Positions 1 to 7,799 of a DNA stretch of 45,077 bases are shown here, in pieces; the stretch's first letter is position 1, and each line of letters begins with the position of its first letter. The position numbers were made by a program, and so were the translations under genes. This DNA comes from a virus: the IMG/VR virus record IMGVR_UViG_3300025121_000079, positions 1-45,077 of that record. The stretch is one strand, 5' to 3'. The notes beneath the pieces are model-generated. The model worked only from the letters and a program-made list of their open reading frames with translations. It made no database searches and was not told the DNA's origin.

Positions 1-694
1 GACGATCTCCTATAACCGTGAGTTCCCCTCCGTTTCCGTTTTCTACAGGGGCGTCGCACACTTTGATCGGGGTTTCGTCTTCATTTTCGTCAGCCCCCGG
101 TTCTCTGATTTCTTCTTCGACTTCAACAAAAGTGGGATCATAGACCCAACCTTTTGATTTTAATTTTGCCTCCATCGTTTGATAGCCTTTGGGGGACGTT
201 TCTCCTAAGACGTAGGCAAGTTGTCCGTCTGTTAAACTTTTGTACTTTTCCAATCCCGTGAGAAGATTTTCTGCAAACGTAGGGTTAGATGAAATCCTGA
301 CTGTTTCTTTTAATACGGATTTAACATATCCCCAGTCAATTATGGAAACGTTTGGGGCATCGTTCATGAAAAGTAAAATTCCTGCCATAATACGTTGGGC
401 GACGGATTCCTTACTGGTGACTCTGTAAACTCTTTTCCCTTTGCCTAACGGTCTATCATCCCGACTGTTCCAGAGGACAAGTCGGATGGCATCTTCGCCA
501 ACTCCTCTTGTTTTATTTGTTCGTTTATCAACGCTAGAGTATACCATAATTTTAATTATTGGATGAGAAGTTTTCAATAAATATTGATACTCTTGGGATC
601 TGGAGTTTTCGTATGGTTCTGCCCCTAAATCATATTTTTTGAATATTCCTTCTTCGAAATCTTCTTTGGATAACTCAATGTATTCAGTGGCCAT
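1..694 (-). CDS. hypothetical phage protein, 3' end outside window
   Basis: An open frame runs from an ATG at 694 to the window edge without a stop (at least 231 codons). The start follows a good ribosome binding site (AAAGGAGGGCCAGA). The N-terminal 120 residues are mixed alpha/beta with a GVGEDAIR motif and conserved-looking basic patches. The visible C-terminal part is very acidic (EVEEEIREPGADENEDE), suggesting a disordered linker before further sequence. I do not recognise the family. It is the largest gene of the far-left block and the last visible member of the leftward operon. Confidence 0.8.
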   Translation of the reverse strand, partial: MATEYIELSKEDFEEGIFKKYDLGAEPYENSRSQEYQYLLKTSHPIIKIMVYSSVDKRTNKTRGVGEDAIRLVLWNSRDDRPLGKGKRVYRVTSKESVAQRIMAGILLFMNDAPNVSIIDWGYVKSVLKETVRISSNPTFAENLLTGLEKYKSLTDGQLAYVLGETSPKGYQTMEAKLKSKGWVYDPTFVEVEEEIREPGADENEDETPIKVCDAPVENGNGGELTVIGDR

Positions 695-715
695 TCTGGC
701 CCTCCTTTAATTTCC

Positions 716-928
716 CTAATATCTTTTGGTATTAGTATTATCAAATACTATACAAGCATCTGCTATGGAATCTAAAACAGTTATTTTTACTACCAATGTT
801 CTGTTTATTTGTATTCTAGCCCATTTAATGGCTTCTTTTTTGGAAATTAAGAATTTTAATTTATTTATGCAAACATAATATTTCTTTTTTCTTTCCCCCA
901 CTTGAGAATATACTAAATATTCTATCAT
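716..928 (-). CDS. hypothetical protein, 70 aa
   Basis: Small basic protein with an aromatic N-terminus and no recognisable motif. The ATG at 928 follows AAGGAGGAAAAA and overlaps the stop of the upstream gene by four bases (ATGA), so the two are translationally coupled. Function unknown. Confidence 0.75.
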   Translation of the reverse strand: MIEYLVYSQVGERKKKYYVCINKLKFLISKKEAIKWARIQINRTLVVKITVLDSIADACIVFDNTNTKRY

Positions 929-1302
929 TTTTTCCTCCTTGTACTTTTAATAATTTCCACCTTTCGGTTGAATCGGGTTCCTACTGGCCAAATATCGCAT
1001 TTTAATAAGCAATTTAAAAAATAATCTTCAACTTCTTCTTTTTCTTCAGGTTTTGTCAAAAACCCTTTTTCATTTACGGGATAGAAAAATAGACGATCAT
1101 CTCCAATAAAATGTCTGGATATAAATTTCCCTGTTTTTGAAGGAATATAGGTTATCTTGAGAGTCCCATATTTTTTGGGGTAACGTTCTATTTCATTTAT
1201 ATCTTGATAATCATATGGAACTTGACTTATAGTACCTTCTACTTCAGATTGCCATGAAGGATCTTTTCTTTTTTTGTGCACTATAAACGAAGGTCTTTTC
1301 AT
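925..1302 (-). CDS. hypothetical basic protein, 125 aa
   Basis: Starts with ATG after AAAGGAGGGAAT. The protein is rich in Lys, Arg and aromatic residues, looks mainly beta, and ends in a basic tail (KSTRRKK). No domain is recognised. It is coupled to the downstream 70-aa gene by an ATGA overlap. Confidence 0.8.
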   Translation of the reverse strand: MKRPSFIVHKKRKDPSWQSEVEGTISQVPYDYQDINEIERYPKKYGTLKITYIPSKTGKFISRHFIGDDRLFFYPVNEKGFLTKPEEKEEVEDYFLNCLLKCDIWPVGTRFNRKVEIIKSTRRKK

Positions 1303-1312
1303 ATTCCCTCCT

Positions 1313-1513
1313 TTAACACTCCGTTGGAAACCAACTTTTTACTTTTTGAATCACATATGTTTCTTTTCTATTTGTAAATGTTTTTTCATACCATTCTTGT
1401 TTCTCCTTTGCTTCTTTTTCAGTTGAGAAAGCAGACATGACTATAAATTCTTTTCCTCTTCCTTTTATTTTCCACCATCCCACCAACCATATATCTCTTC
1501 TTTCTAATTTCAT
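1313..1513 (-). CDS. hypothetical protein, 66 aa
   Basis: Short Trp-rich basic protein with a segment (FSTEKEAKEKQEWYEK) resembling small phage proteins that carry a beta-strand/helix unit. The ribosome binding site is weak (AAGAAGAAT). It sits between other small leftward genes. Function unknown. Confidence 0.7.
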   Translation of the reverse strand: MKLERRDIWLVGWWKIKGRGKEFIVMSAFSTEKEAKEKQEWYEKTFTNRKETYVIQKVKSWFPTEC

Positions 1514-1520
1514 ATTCTTC

Positions 1521-1751
1521 TTACTTAACGTCTGATCTTCTCAAAATTTCTTTAACCACTAATCCTAAAGCCAAAGTATTTCCTGCTAAATTTTCTATTG
1601 CACTTTCTAATCCTTCTAAGGATCTATCATATCCTCCCATTCCTTGAATAGCATCTACATCAGAAATAATTTCATCCGTCATGGCAATTAGTCCATTTTT
1701 ACTTAAAGATTTAAGTATATTATTATTCATATTTATCTTAACCAAAGACAT
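1521..1751 (-). CDS. hypothetical helical protein, 76 aa
   Basis: Mostly alpha-helical small protein. The ATG at 1751 overlaps the upstream gene by 19 bases and lacks a clear Shine-Dalgarno; an in-frame ATG at 1730 is an alternative start. No family recognised. Confidence 0.65.
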   Translation of the reverse strand: MSLVKINMNNNILKSLSKNGLIAMTDEIISDVDAIQGMGGYDRSLEGLESAIENLAGNTLALGLVVKEILRRSDVK

Positions 1752-2026
1752 ACGAATGAGGGATTATCATAAAACTTAGAACTGGTAGATGCTAATATTT
1801 TTCCAGTTTTATTATTACATCCAATAGACCAAATCCAATTTTCTGTATCAGCATCGCAATAATCTGCTCCTTCAGTAAATTGAGTAAGGATATAATCCCC
1901 CTCTTTTGTCTTCTTACAATGGGATAAATCAATACATTCTCCAGAGGTTAATTTTTCCGCCATTCTGAGATTACTTAGTCTACTCCACCTTGGGGCTATA
2001 GTTCTGTTCATAGGATTTTTTTTCAT
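1733..2026 (-). CDS. hypothetical protein, 97 aa
   Basis: ATG at 2026 follows AGGAGGGTAAA and overlaps the upstream stop as ATGA. The C-terminal half (ENWIWSIGCNNKTGKILAS) looks like a small beta-rich fold that resembles short phage proteins with a WIWSIG-type strand. Two to three cysteines are present, not in CxxC pairs. Function unknown. Confidence 0.75.
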   Translation of the reverse strand: MKKNPMNRTIAPRWSRLSNLRMAEKLTSGECIDLSHCKKTKEGDYILTQFTEGADYCDADTENWIWSIGCNNKTGKILASTSSKFYDNPSFVCLWLR

Positions 2027-2406
2027 TTTACCCTCCTATAGTGGGGAACTCCATTTTTTATGATCAATTCTACTTTTTCCTTATTTACCAACTTTCCCAT
2101 TACTGCTCCCCAAATAGATTTACTGAAAGTTCGAGGAGTTTTAACTCCTTTTCTAATACTTTCCATGGTAATACCCGGTCCTGAGTCGGGGAGGTTTTCC
2201 AAAATAGCATTTCCTAATGGGAATTTTTCCGATCTTTTTGCATACTTCTTTTTAGGTTTTTCTTCTTGAGATGGTTCGAATAATATTGCTACCCGGAGTA
2301 AAACGTCACTCAATTTTTCATAATGGTATTTATTTAATCCTACCATTAGTAAATAAATTGGAACTTTTATAATAGGATCAGATTTCTTTTCAATTGATAT
2401 TTTCAT
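2023..2406 (-). CDS. hypothetical protein, possible winged-helix C-terminus, 127 aa
   Basis: ATG at 2406 after AAAAGGAACTTTTACC, ATGA-coupled on both sides. Residues about 65-127 contain a helix-rich part and end in a segment (VELIIKNGVPHYRRVK) typical of the wing of winged-helix domains, so DNA binding is possible but not shown. A Lys-rich linker (EEKPKKKYAKRSEK) precedes it. Confidence 0.75.
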   Translation of the reverse strand: MKISIEKKSDPIIKVPIYLLMVGLNKYHYEKLSDVLLRVAILFEPSQEEKPKKKYAKRSEKFPLGNAILENLPDSGPGITMESIRKGVKTPRTFSKSIWGAVMGKLVNKEKVELIIKNGVPHYRRVK

Positions 2407-2765
2407 GGTAAAAGTTCCTTTTCTAATTTCGCAATTGCTTGGTGAGCCTCTGTTTCTCTCTCCGCATAATTGGCTTTTCCCACATAAGATATGCTACCAT
2501 GAGCAGTATGAACCAATTTGTTTATATCATCTTTATATTTTTGTAGAGAAATAAATTTTTCCTTTCTTTCTTCTTGGATTTCCCCTTTATCTTTTATTGC
2601 TCCTATTAATTCATTTGGCTGGATATAATACATTTTGCTATTATGTATTAATCGGACATTTCTCCATTCTGTAGTTGCTAAAATGAGAGCTTCTTGGAAA
2701 CAATCTCCTACAGATACTCCAGGTTTAGCAGATAATTGAATATAAACTAATTCTGTATTTTTCAT
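2403..2765 (-). CDS. hypothetical protein, 120 aa
   Basis: Starts after GGGGGAGTTAA and is ATGA-coupled to both neighbours. The N-terminal part (KMYYIQPNELIGAIK region) looks alpha/beta; the C-terminal 50 residues are helical and charged. No known domain. Confidence 0.75.
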   Translation of the reverse strand: MKNTELVYIQLSAKPGVSVGDCFQEALILATTEWRNVRLIHNSKMYYIQPNELIGAIKDKGEIQEERKEKFISLQKYKDDINKLVHTAHGSISYVGKANYAERETEAHQAIAKLEKELLP

Positions 2766-3130
2766 TTAACTCCCCCTATCATTTCTCTACTTTGAGCAAA
2801 CTTAATAAGATTTTCAACTTCGTCTTTAGTCCAACGTTTCTTTGCACGATCTCCTAAATCAGTAGGATTTCCATGAAGCCATTTCTCCGCGAAGTATGAA
2901 GCGCAAGTGGATCCAAATCCTTTCTTGATAGAATCTTCATTTTTTAACGTTCTTCCGCAATTTCTACATTTCGGAGTTCTGTACAAAAGAAAGTCTTTAA
3001 TATATTGTTTATCTGGTAAAGAACTTTGAACTTTCAATTTGGTAGACCCGCAATACATACAACGAATGTCTAATGGATTAGAACCAGATTTAAAATCTTT
3101 TCCGCACTTTTGACAAGAATATCTTTTCAT
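2762..3130 (-). CDS. zinc-ribbon protein with DUF6011-like segment, 122 aa
   Basis: The N-terminus holds two CxxC pairs (CQKC at 5-8, CMYC at 24-27), a rubredoxin-like zinc ribbon. A second cysteine set (CRNCGRTLKNEDSIKKGFG followed by STCA) matches the pattern I associate with DUF6011, a small zinc-binding domain common in phages. The C-terminal part is a helical basic segment. RBS AAGGAGGTAAAAATATT. It probably binds zinc and perhaps nucleic acid or protein; the biological role is unknown. Confidence 0.8.
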   Translation of the reverse strand: MKRYSCQKCGKDFKSGSNPLDIRCMYCGSTKLKVQSSLPDKQYIKDFLLYRTPKCRNCGRTLKNEDSIKKGFGSTCASYFAEKWLHGNPTDLGDRAKKRWTKDEVENLIKFAQSREMIGGVK

Positions 3131-3300
3131 AATATTTTTACCTCCTTGGAATTAAGTAGTTTACCCCATAAGTTCTTCCAACAATCTGAACAAACTTTCA
3201 CTTTATTTAGTATTCCATCTTCTACCTCCATTTGAGCGTCTATTAATTTGACTTTATCAATTCCACATATGACGCATTTATTTTTTGTTGGATTTGCCAT
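3127..3300 (-). CDS. small zinc-ribbon protein, 57 aa
   Basis: ATG at 3300 follows GGAGGTTAGC and the stop overlaps the next start as ATGA, supporting a real gene. The protein has two CxxC pairs (CVIC near residue 9 and CSDC near residue 37), as expected for a four-cysteine zinc ribbon. Function unknown. Confidence 0.75.
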   Translation of the reverse strand: MANPTKNKCVICGIDKVKLIDAQMEVEDGILNKVKVCSDCWKNLWGKLLNSKEVKIL

Positions 3301-3309
3301 GCTAACCTC

Positions 3310-3606
3310 CTATTTCATCTCCTCCTGAATAGAATGTCTAGGAGAGAAGAAATCTTTCAATTTTCCAGTATTACGATCAAGATGTACTCTAATGCCAAAT
3401 ACATCGTGGGCAAAATCAAAATCCTCCGCATCTAAAAGATTAGATAGATGCATAGGGTTTCCATTACAATGGCAAGCAGCTATATCCATTTGAGCGTCCT
3501 TTTCGTCATACTGCCATCCTGCATTATCTGCCATTTTGACTGCTCGATGAGCTATCTTTTCAATGGTGGTTAAATCCTTTTTAGTAACTTTAAATGTAAC
3601 GCTCAT
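3310..3606 (-). CDS. conserved phage protein, DUF6874-like, 98 aa
   Basis: The pattern DFDFAHDVFGIRVHLDR with the preceding MDIAACHCNG segment and a C-terminal FFSPRH motif resembles the phage family I recall as DUF6874; this assignment is from memory of the motif and should be treated as moderate. RBS AAAAGGAGGGGAAT. ATGA-coupled to the upstream DUF2958 gene. Function unknown. Confidence 0.75.
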   Translation of the reverse strand: MSVTFKVTKKDLTTIEKIAHRAVKMADNAGWQYDEKDAQMDIAACHCNGNPMHLSNLLDAEDFDFAHDVFGIRVHLDRNTGKLKDFFSPRHSIQEEMK

Positions 3607-3917
3607 ATTCCCCTCCTTTTAATTTGAGATAATGGAACGGGTTTGAAATACCTATCCCTTTCAATACCTAATCCAAACCTCCCTCTAAATTTGGTTAACT
3701 CTTTGAGGGAAAACATTCCTAATTCATCTTCAAACCCTTGAACTAACCCAAAAAAGTAAAAATCCTCCCCCTCTGCAGAACCCTCCGTTGCATACCAAGT
3801 CCAACTTCCTGTAGGATCGAAGAACTTTACCCAAACGGTGGGATCAGGATTATTTTCCTGACTGTATAATGGGGGCAACTTACTCAAAATTTCTTTTGTT
3901 AATAGTTTCATGGCCAT
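3603..3917 (-). CDS. DUF2958 domain protein, 104 aa
   Basis: The order of motifs (KLLTKEILSKLPPLYSQE, WVKFFDPTGSWTWYATEG, FFGLVQGFEDELGMFSL, GLGIERDRYF) is that of DUF2958, a compact domain found in plasmid and phage accessory proteins, often near ArdC-like proteins. Full-length for the family. RBS AAAGGAGGAATAAA. The molecular role of DUF2958 is not established; an ArdC-like gene lies 2.3 kb downstream in the same operon. Confidence 0.9.
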   Translation of the reverse strand: MAMKLLTKEILSKLPPLYSQENNPDPTVWVKFFDPTGSWTWYATEGSAEGEDFYFFGLVQGFEDELGMFSLKELTKFRGRFGLGIERDRYFKPVPLSQIKRRGI

Positions 3918-3929
3918 TTTATTCCTCCT

Positions 3930-4112
3930 TTACGAATGATTATCTAACAATTCATAGCCATCATCTAAATACATACCTCGGTGCTCTCCGCATAGGTAGG
4001 CACGACGATGAATTTTCTTTGTTATCGGATCTCTTACAATCATGAGATGAACGTCATCGTCATAGTTTTCATGCTCTCCATTTCGGCAATCGGCACATCG
4101 TTTTTCTTTCAT
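3930..4112 (-). CDS. small zinc-binding protein, 60 aa
   Basis: I choose the ATG at 4112 because GTGGAGTAACGAAA precedes it; a longer frame to 4136 lacks a ribosome binding site. Residues 5-8 are CADC, and a later C-x2-H (CGEH) could complete a zinc site. The central part (VRDPITKKIHRRAYLC) looks like a beta hairpin between the two metal-binding knuckles. Function unknown. Confidence 0.75.
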   Translation of the reverse strand: MKEKRCADCRNGEHENYDDDVHLMIVRDPITKKIHRRAYLCGEHRGMYLDDGYELLDNHS

Positions 4113-4117
4113 TTTCG

Positions 4118-4312
4118 TTACTCCACGTCGAACCATTTAAAGCAAGTTTGAAGTACGTGATCGTAATCCCCCGACGTAGCATCATCTTGAAATTCTTTAA
4201 TTTGTTCTGGAGTTGCTCCTTCTCTTCGGAGTACTCTAATACATCTTCCGATGATACTGAAAGCGTTTCCATCTTCTCCGGTCAATTTGATCGTCGGTTT
4301 TGGCTCAAGCAT
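4118..4312 (-). CDS. conserved small phage protein, 64 aa
   Basis: The pattern KLTGEDGNAFSIIGR and later ATSGDYDHVLQT recurs in many phage and plasmid small proteins of about this length, usually unnamed. RBS GAAAGGAGAGAAAA. It overlaps the upstream gene by 8 bases, and its 3' end supplies the ribosome binding site of the next gene. Function unknown. Confidence 0.85.
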   Translation of the reverse strand: MLEPKPTIKLTGEDGNAFSIIGRCIRVLRREGATPEQIKEFQDDATSGDYDHVLQTCFKWFDVE

Positions 4313-4508
4313 TTTTCTCTCCTTTCTTCTTTTTAAATTCTTCTTTCAATTCATTTATTCTTTCTCTACTGGTTGCAAGTATGGGTTGTAAATCATTTAC
4401 TAATTTCCATGCTTCTAACGTTTTTATATGGTATCTGTGATCTCCTATTATCAAAGTAATCCAATACTTTCTTTTTCTATCCTTTTTGTAGGCTTTGGCA
4501 GCTATCAT
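4305..4508 (-). CDS. hypothetical basic protein, 67 aa
   Basis: The start at 4508 follows GAAGGAGAGGAC and forms an ATGA overlap with the upstream stop; a frame open to 4532 has no better signal. The protein has a beta-rich N-terminus and a Lys-rich helical C-terminus (EEFKKKKGEK). Function unknown. Confidence 0.75.
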   Translation of the reverse strand: MIAAKAYKKDRKRKYWITLIIGDHRYHIKTLEAWKLVNDLQPILATSRERINELKEEFKKKKGEKNA

Positions 4509-4762
4509 GTCCTCTCCTTCACCACTAACCATATATCATGGGGTCCTTGGCCTATCCAAATTAAACATCCTTGTTCTCTTTTGCCTTTACGAATTGCTTC
4601 TTTTTTATGCTCAAAAGCCCCCAAAAATATTAAATTTTCCTGCCTCAATTCTTCTCTAACGAAAGGACAAGCGATCATGGATCCATCAATATAATGGTTC
4701 CCCGTTATATCCATTGGAATACTTTGGTTGCATCCTATGCAGGAATTTACCGGAATTCTCAT
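4505..4762 (-). CDS. hypothetical cysteine-containing protein, 85 aa
   Basis: Begins after GAGGAGGGAAA and is ATGA-coupled to both neighbours. Residues 8-11 are CIGC, with further cysteines at about 32 and 66. The N-terminus resembles a treble-clef or ribbon start. No named family. Confidence 0.75.
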   Translation of the reverse strand: MRIPVNSCIGCNQSIPMDITGNHYIDGSMIACPFVREELRQENLIFLGAFEHKKEAIRKGKREQGCLIWIGQGPHDIWLVVKERT

Positions 4763-5226
4763 TTTCCCTCCTCCTCCATCAGAAATATTCTCTTCTTCAA
4801 CTCTTGATCACCATGATCCCCCACTACGTCTGGCGGTACGGAGAATGCTAGGAAGTCCCCAGGGGTATCTCCATCCCCCTGTCCCGGATAGCAAGGGGAA
4901 CAGAGAGCACAACGAATTCCCCATTTTGATTGAACAACTTGAACAACATTACTATCCCACCGGACGATAGCGGAGTATTCTGATTCTTTATCAGGATTGA
5001 AAAATCCTTTATCATCTTTTTTGAATCCTATAAGATGAGTATCTGCGTCTATATCTCCACAATCGCATTCCCCTTTTGCTTGGTAATCTTTACAATTTGC
5101 TAAATGTTCTTCTAATGCCATATCAATTCCTGCCCATGCATCATCATCAATGAATTCTAAATTATTTAGTTGAAACACCCCTGTCGTTGCTACATTTGGG
5201 TCTACGTGAATTCCGTAATGATTCAT
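4759..5226 (-). CDS. hypothetical acidic Cys-rich protein, 155 aa
   Basis: Strong RBS (AAAGGAGGTAAAA). The protein is acidic, with a CDCGD motif in the middle and CALCSPC about 105 residues in, suggesting metal binding. A Gly/Asp-rich stretch (GQGDGDTPGDF) follows the second cluster. Such cysteine-rich 'CSPCYPGQGD' segments recur in small phage proteins, but the family has no assigned function that I know of. Confidence 0.8.
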   Translation of the reverse strand: MNHYGIHVDPNVATTGVFQLNNLEFIDDDAWAGIDMALEEHLANCKDYQAKGECDCGDIDADTHLIGFKKDDKGFFNPDKESEYSAIVRWDSNVVQVVQSKWGIRCALCSPCYPGQGDGDTPGDFLAFSVPPDVVGDHGDQELKKRIFLMEEEGK

Positions 5227-5237
5227 TTTTACCTCCT

Positions 5238-5432
5238 TTACTTGTTATCAAATTTTGCCCATCCTATCGAGTTTCCATTATCATCCCAAAGAATGATAGT
5301 CTTTGGAAGTTTTATTCCTTCCTCTTCTATCTCATTGGCTTTGTTTTGAATCTGTAATAATACTTGGTTTAATGCCTTCGAATAGTTATCAACGAATGAT
5401 GAATTTCCCGTCTGAATCTTAATTGTTATCAT
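5238..5432 (-). CDS. hypothetical protein, 64 aa
   Basis: Small alpha/beta protein; the C-terminal TIILWDDNGNSIGWAKF looks like a beta hairpin. RBS GGGAGGAGAAAA. Overlaps the upstream gene by 14 bases. Function unknown. Confidence 0.75.
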   Translation of the reverse strand: MITIKIQTGNSSFVDNYSKALNQVLLQIQNKANEIEEEGIKLPKTIILWDDNGNSIGWAKFDNK

Positions 5433-5604
5433 TTTTCTCCTCCCTTAAAGGTCCGTACCCCAATGGATTAAAATCTTTTGCCTTCCCTTTATCACATCTT
5501 GGACAAGGAAGTTCTAAATCATTAGGGAGGAATCCCACTATATATTTACAATGGGGACACTCCCAACGAAAGCAGAAAACGTTACTTGATGGTTTATTTG
5601 ACAT
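5419..5604 (-). CDS. zinc-ribbon protein, 61 aa
   Basis: Two CxxC pairs (CPHC and CPRC) separated by 16 residues form a plain zinc ribbon. The start shares bases with the upstream stop (TAATG). Function unknown; it could bind nucleic acid or a host protein. Confidence 0.75.
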   Translation of the reverse strand: MSNKPSSNVFCFRWECPHCKYIVGFLPNDLELPCPRCDKGKAKDFNPLGYGPLREEKNDNN

Positions 5605-5855
5605 TATTTTCTTCTCTTTGGTTGAATAGCATCTGCCACTAAATCAGATGGAGCATAAATCCATTTTCTTCCCCCAGTGTCGATTCTGTTAAAGGGAATA
5701 CCTTTACATTCCCTTATAGTTTCGGCACATCTGTTTTCTACCGCGTGAATGAGAGCAGTAATTCCGTTCCGAAGTTTTTTTTCCATCGCAGGAGTAATGC
5801 GAATATCTTTGCGAATAAAATCTACTAATTCTTTTTCTTCCTTTAATTTTATCAT
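5604..5855 (-). CDS. hypothetical protein, 83 aa
   Basis: Helical N-terminal two-thirds and a basic tail (QPKRRK). RBS GGAGGTTCTATAA. Abuts the neighbouring gene directly. No known domain. Confidence 0.75.
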   Translation of the reverse strand: MIKLKEEKELVDFIRKDIRITPAMEKKLRNGITALIHAVENRCAETIRECKGIPFNRIDTGGRKWIYAPSDLVADAIQPKRRK

Positions 5856-6200
5856 TTATAGAACCTCCGTTAGAATACGCCAGGATTTGAGAGTGCGTTC
5901 TTCATTGAATATAGCCTCAATTGGAATACCAATTAGTTTCTGCGTTTTATTCACTTTGGCTTCGAAAAGGGTCCTGTCGATAAATCGCATTACCTTATCA
6001 AATGATTTACTTCTGTCGTCCTCTGTCCACTTTGTATGCTCAGTCCACTTTATCAGGGAAGGACTCCAGGTACATTCACTAGTACAAACCCCCCATCCTT
6101 GCCCACTTAGAGTTATATGAACCCCAAGCATTGCATCTTGGTACCCCCCAATACCTACGTCAAACTGACCAATTTTTCCCAATTCCTTGTACTCTGTCAT
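5856..6200 (-). CDS. hypothetical protein, 114 aa
   Basis: Good RBS (AGGAGGTAGCGTAA). The first half is beta-like and Gly-rich with a WGVCTSECTW segment; the second half is helical. Similar short proteins with this 'GWGVC' pattern occur in phages, but I cannot name a function. It ends directly before the next gene in the operon. Confidence 0.75.
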   Translation of the reverse strand: MTEYKELGKIGQFDVGIGGYQDAMLGVHITLSGQGWGVCTSECTWSPSLIKWTEHTKWTEDDRSKSFDKVMRFIDRTLFEAKVNKTQKLIGIPIEAIFNEERTLKSWRILTEVL

Positions 6201-7055
6201 TTACGCTACCTCCTCTTTTGCTTTTTCTTCTGGTTTAATAATATGATCAAACGCTTTCTGCGCTTTACTTGCGGCAGAAATGACCAAGTTGGGTTCTTCC
6301 TTCAACCTTTTCATCCAACTTTGGATATAAGCAATTGAATTTTCAAACGGAGATTTAATTCCTACCTTGCTATATAGAAATACAGATCCTATTTCTGCTA
6401 TTAATTCCTCCTTGCTATAGTCAGGAGAACCAAACGGAGGAAAAGTATCTCGATCAAATCCATCTCTATCGGCTCTATTTGGGTGTCCCGTAGAATGTAC
6501 CATTTCATGAAAAAGAACTTCATAATAATATTCAGAAGATTCAAACGTTTTCATATCAGGCATATAGATTACATCTGTACGAGGGGCATATGCAGCCCGA
6601 TCCGATTGAAATATTTTGGGTTTATCAGAGTATCCTTCCACCACTTTTTCACATTCTTCAATAGGGTTAATAATCCTGGATAATGTTGGAGGAATCTTAC
6701 TTTCAATTCCCTCGCAATCTTCTACATTAAATACCTTGTAATATCTAAGCATAGGGACCGTTTTCAATCCATCCTTACTATTTTCATCTAAGTATTCCAA
6801 ACTTTTGAAATAGACTACCATTGCTCCTTGCGTTCCCTTTTTTACATTTCCTCCTAAATTTGACACTTGTGTATACGTTGCCCAATATGGACTACTTTTT
6901 CCTTCTAATGTTAGAAGAATCACGTTGATACCTCTATAATCCTTTTTACTAATCAAATTCTTGGGAGAGGAAATGGCCCAAGGCTTATGCCAGGGGACAA
7001 CTCCCTTTTCAAGTTGATCTATAATTTTTTGGGCGATAATTTCATTCACATGCAT
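6201..7055 (-). CDS. ArdC-like antirestriction protein with zincin metallopeptidase motif
   Basis: The N-terminal half (about residues 1-120) has the ArdC/DUF1738 signature: VVPWHKPW, YRGINVILL, a YWATYTQVSNLGG motif, KKGTQGAMVVYFK and YKVFN. The C-terminal half is a zincin-like metallopeptidase with HEMVH at residues 183-187 and a downstream EELIAEIGSVFL glutamate helix. ArdC proteins of conjugative plasmids bind single-stranded DNA and can protect incoming DNA from restriction; phage versions are presumed to do likewise. All three zinc ligands are present, so the peptidase part may be active. RBS AAAGGAGGTACGATA; the start shares bases with the upstream stop (TAATG). It is among the best-identified early genes here. 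Confidence 0.9.
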   Translation of the reverse strand: MHVNEIIAQKIIDQLEKGVVPWHKPWAISSPKNLISKKDYRGINVILLTLEGKSSPYWATYTQVSNLGGNVKKGTQGAMVVYFKSLEYLDENSKDGLKTVPMLRYYKVFNVEDCEGIESKIPPTLSRIINPIEECEKVVEGYSDKPKIFQSDRAAYAPRTDVIYMPDMKTFESSEYYYEVLFHEMVHSTGHPNRADRDGFDRDTFPPFGSPDYSKEELIAEIGSVFLYSKVGIKSPFENSIAYIQSWMKRLKEEPNLVISAASKAQKAFDHIIKPEEKAKEEVA

Positions 7056-7459
7056 TATCGTACCTCCTTTAATGGAAGGATAGAATCACACCAAGCGGTA
7101 TCTTTAGGAAATGTATGTTCATAATATTTGATGTTACCCTTTTTTACATCTTTCCAATATTGTTCATATCTTTTCGCAGTATCAAAGTAAGAATTCCCTG
7201 GAGGATGTGTTTTAAATAATGGTTCTGTAACTCCCATAGCAGAACATTTTAATATTTTCAAATCTATTGAGGGTCTTTCTAACTGAAATTTAATTGCCTT
7301 TTCTAAATTAAAAAAAGCAATCAATTTTGACCTTCTATCTTTAGAAATTCTCCCAATTCGATAAATCTTTTTCCAACCTCTTGGAGCATAGCAAGAAGTT
7401 AATCTACCTCCTTCAACCCGAACAACTTTGTATACTATTCTGGATTCTCCTTCAGCCAT
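7055..7459 (-). CDS. hypothetical basic protein, 134 aa
   Basis: Starts after AAAGGAGAAGAAA. Basic, with many aromatic residues (SYFDTAKRYEQYWKDV) and no cysteine pairs. The N-terminal VYKVVRVEGGRLTS looks like a strand-turn-strand seen in some phage accessory proteins. No family assignment. It is TAATG-coupled to the ArdC-like gene downstream. Confidence 0.75.
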   Translation of the reverse strand: MAEGESRIVYKVVRVEGGRLTSCYAPRGWKKIYRIGRISKDRRSKLIAFFNLEKAIKFQLERPSIDLKILKCSAMGVTEPLFKTHPPGNSYFDTAKRYEQYWKDVKKGNIKYYEHTFPKDTAWCDSILPLKEVR

Positions 7460-7619
7460 TTTCTTCTCCTTTCATCTCTTTGTAGGTTAACCCAATCTCT
7501 TGGCAAGCCTTCTTTTCCTTTTCATAATGCCCTTCTCCTCCAAGAAGTTTGTCGAATAAGTTATCCCACATCCTACCAGTCGCCTCCAACACTTCAATAT
7601 CAGTTTCTTCGATTTCCAT
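7452..7619 (-). CDS. hypothetical acidic helical protein, 55 aa
   Basis: ATG at 7619 is preceded by AAAAGGAAGGGGACATAA, and the frame overlaps the next start by 8 bases, the usual spacing in this operon. The protein is acidic and helical. Function unknown. Confidence 0.65.
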   Translation of the reverse strand: MEIEETDIEVLEATGRMWDNLFDKLLGGEGHYEKEKKACQEIGLTYKEMKGEENG

Positions 7620-7799
7620 TTATGTCCCCTTCCTTTTCAAAACATACCCCATCCATCCTGCTTGCCAAAATAAATACTTCCCCGTTCCTAAAAGGAAATT
7701 GACGGCTTCCAAATTATGGAAATATCCTATTAATCCATCCATATCAATAAATTTATTAGAAGTTGCTAATGCTTCTTCTTCAGTATTTATTTTTTTCAT
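7620..7799 (-). CDS. hypothetical protein, 59 aa
   Basis: Begins at 7799 (ATG overlapping the end of the phosphoesterase gene), upstream of the 55-aa gene and ending directly before it. Contains a hydrophobic aromatic C-terminal half (YLFWQAGWMGYVL), which might associate with membrane. Function unknown. Confidence 0.65.
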   Translation of the reverse strand: MKKINTEEEALATSNKFIDMDGLIGYFHNLEAVNFLLGTGKYLFWQAGWMGYVLKRKGT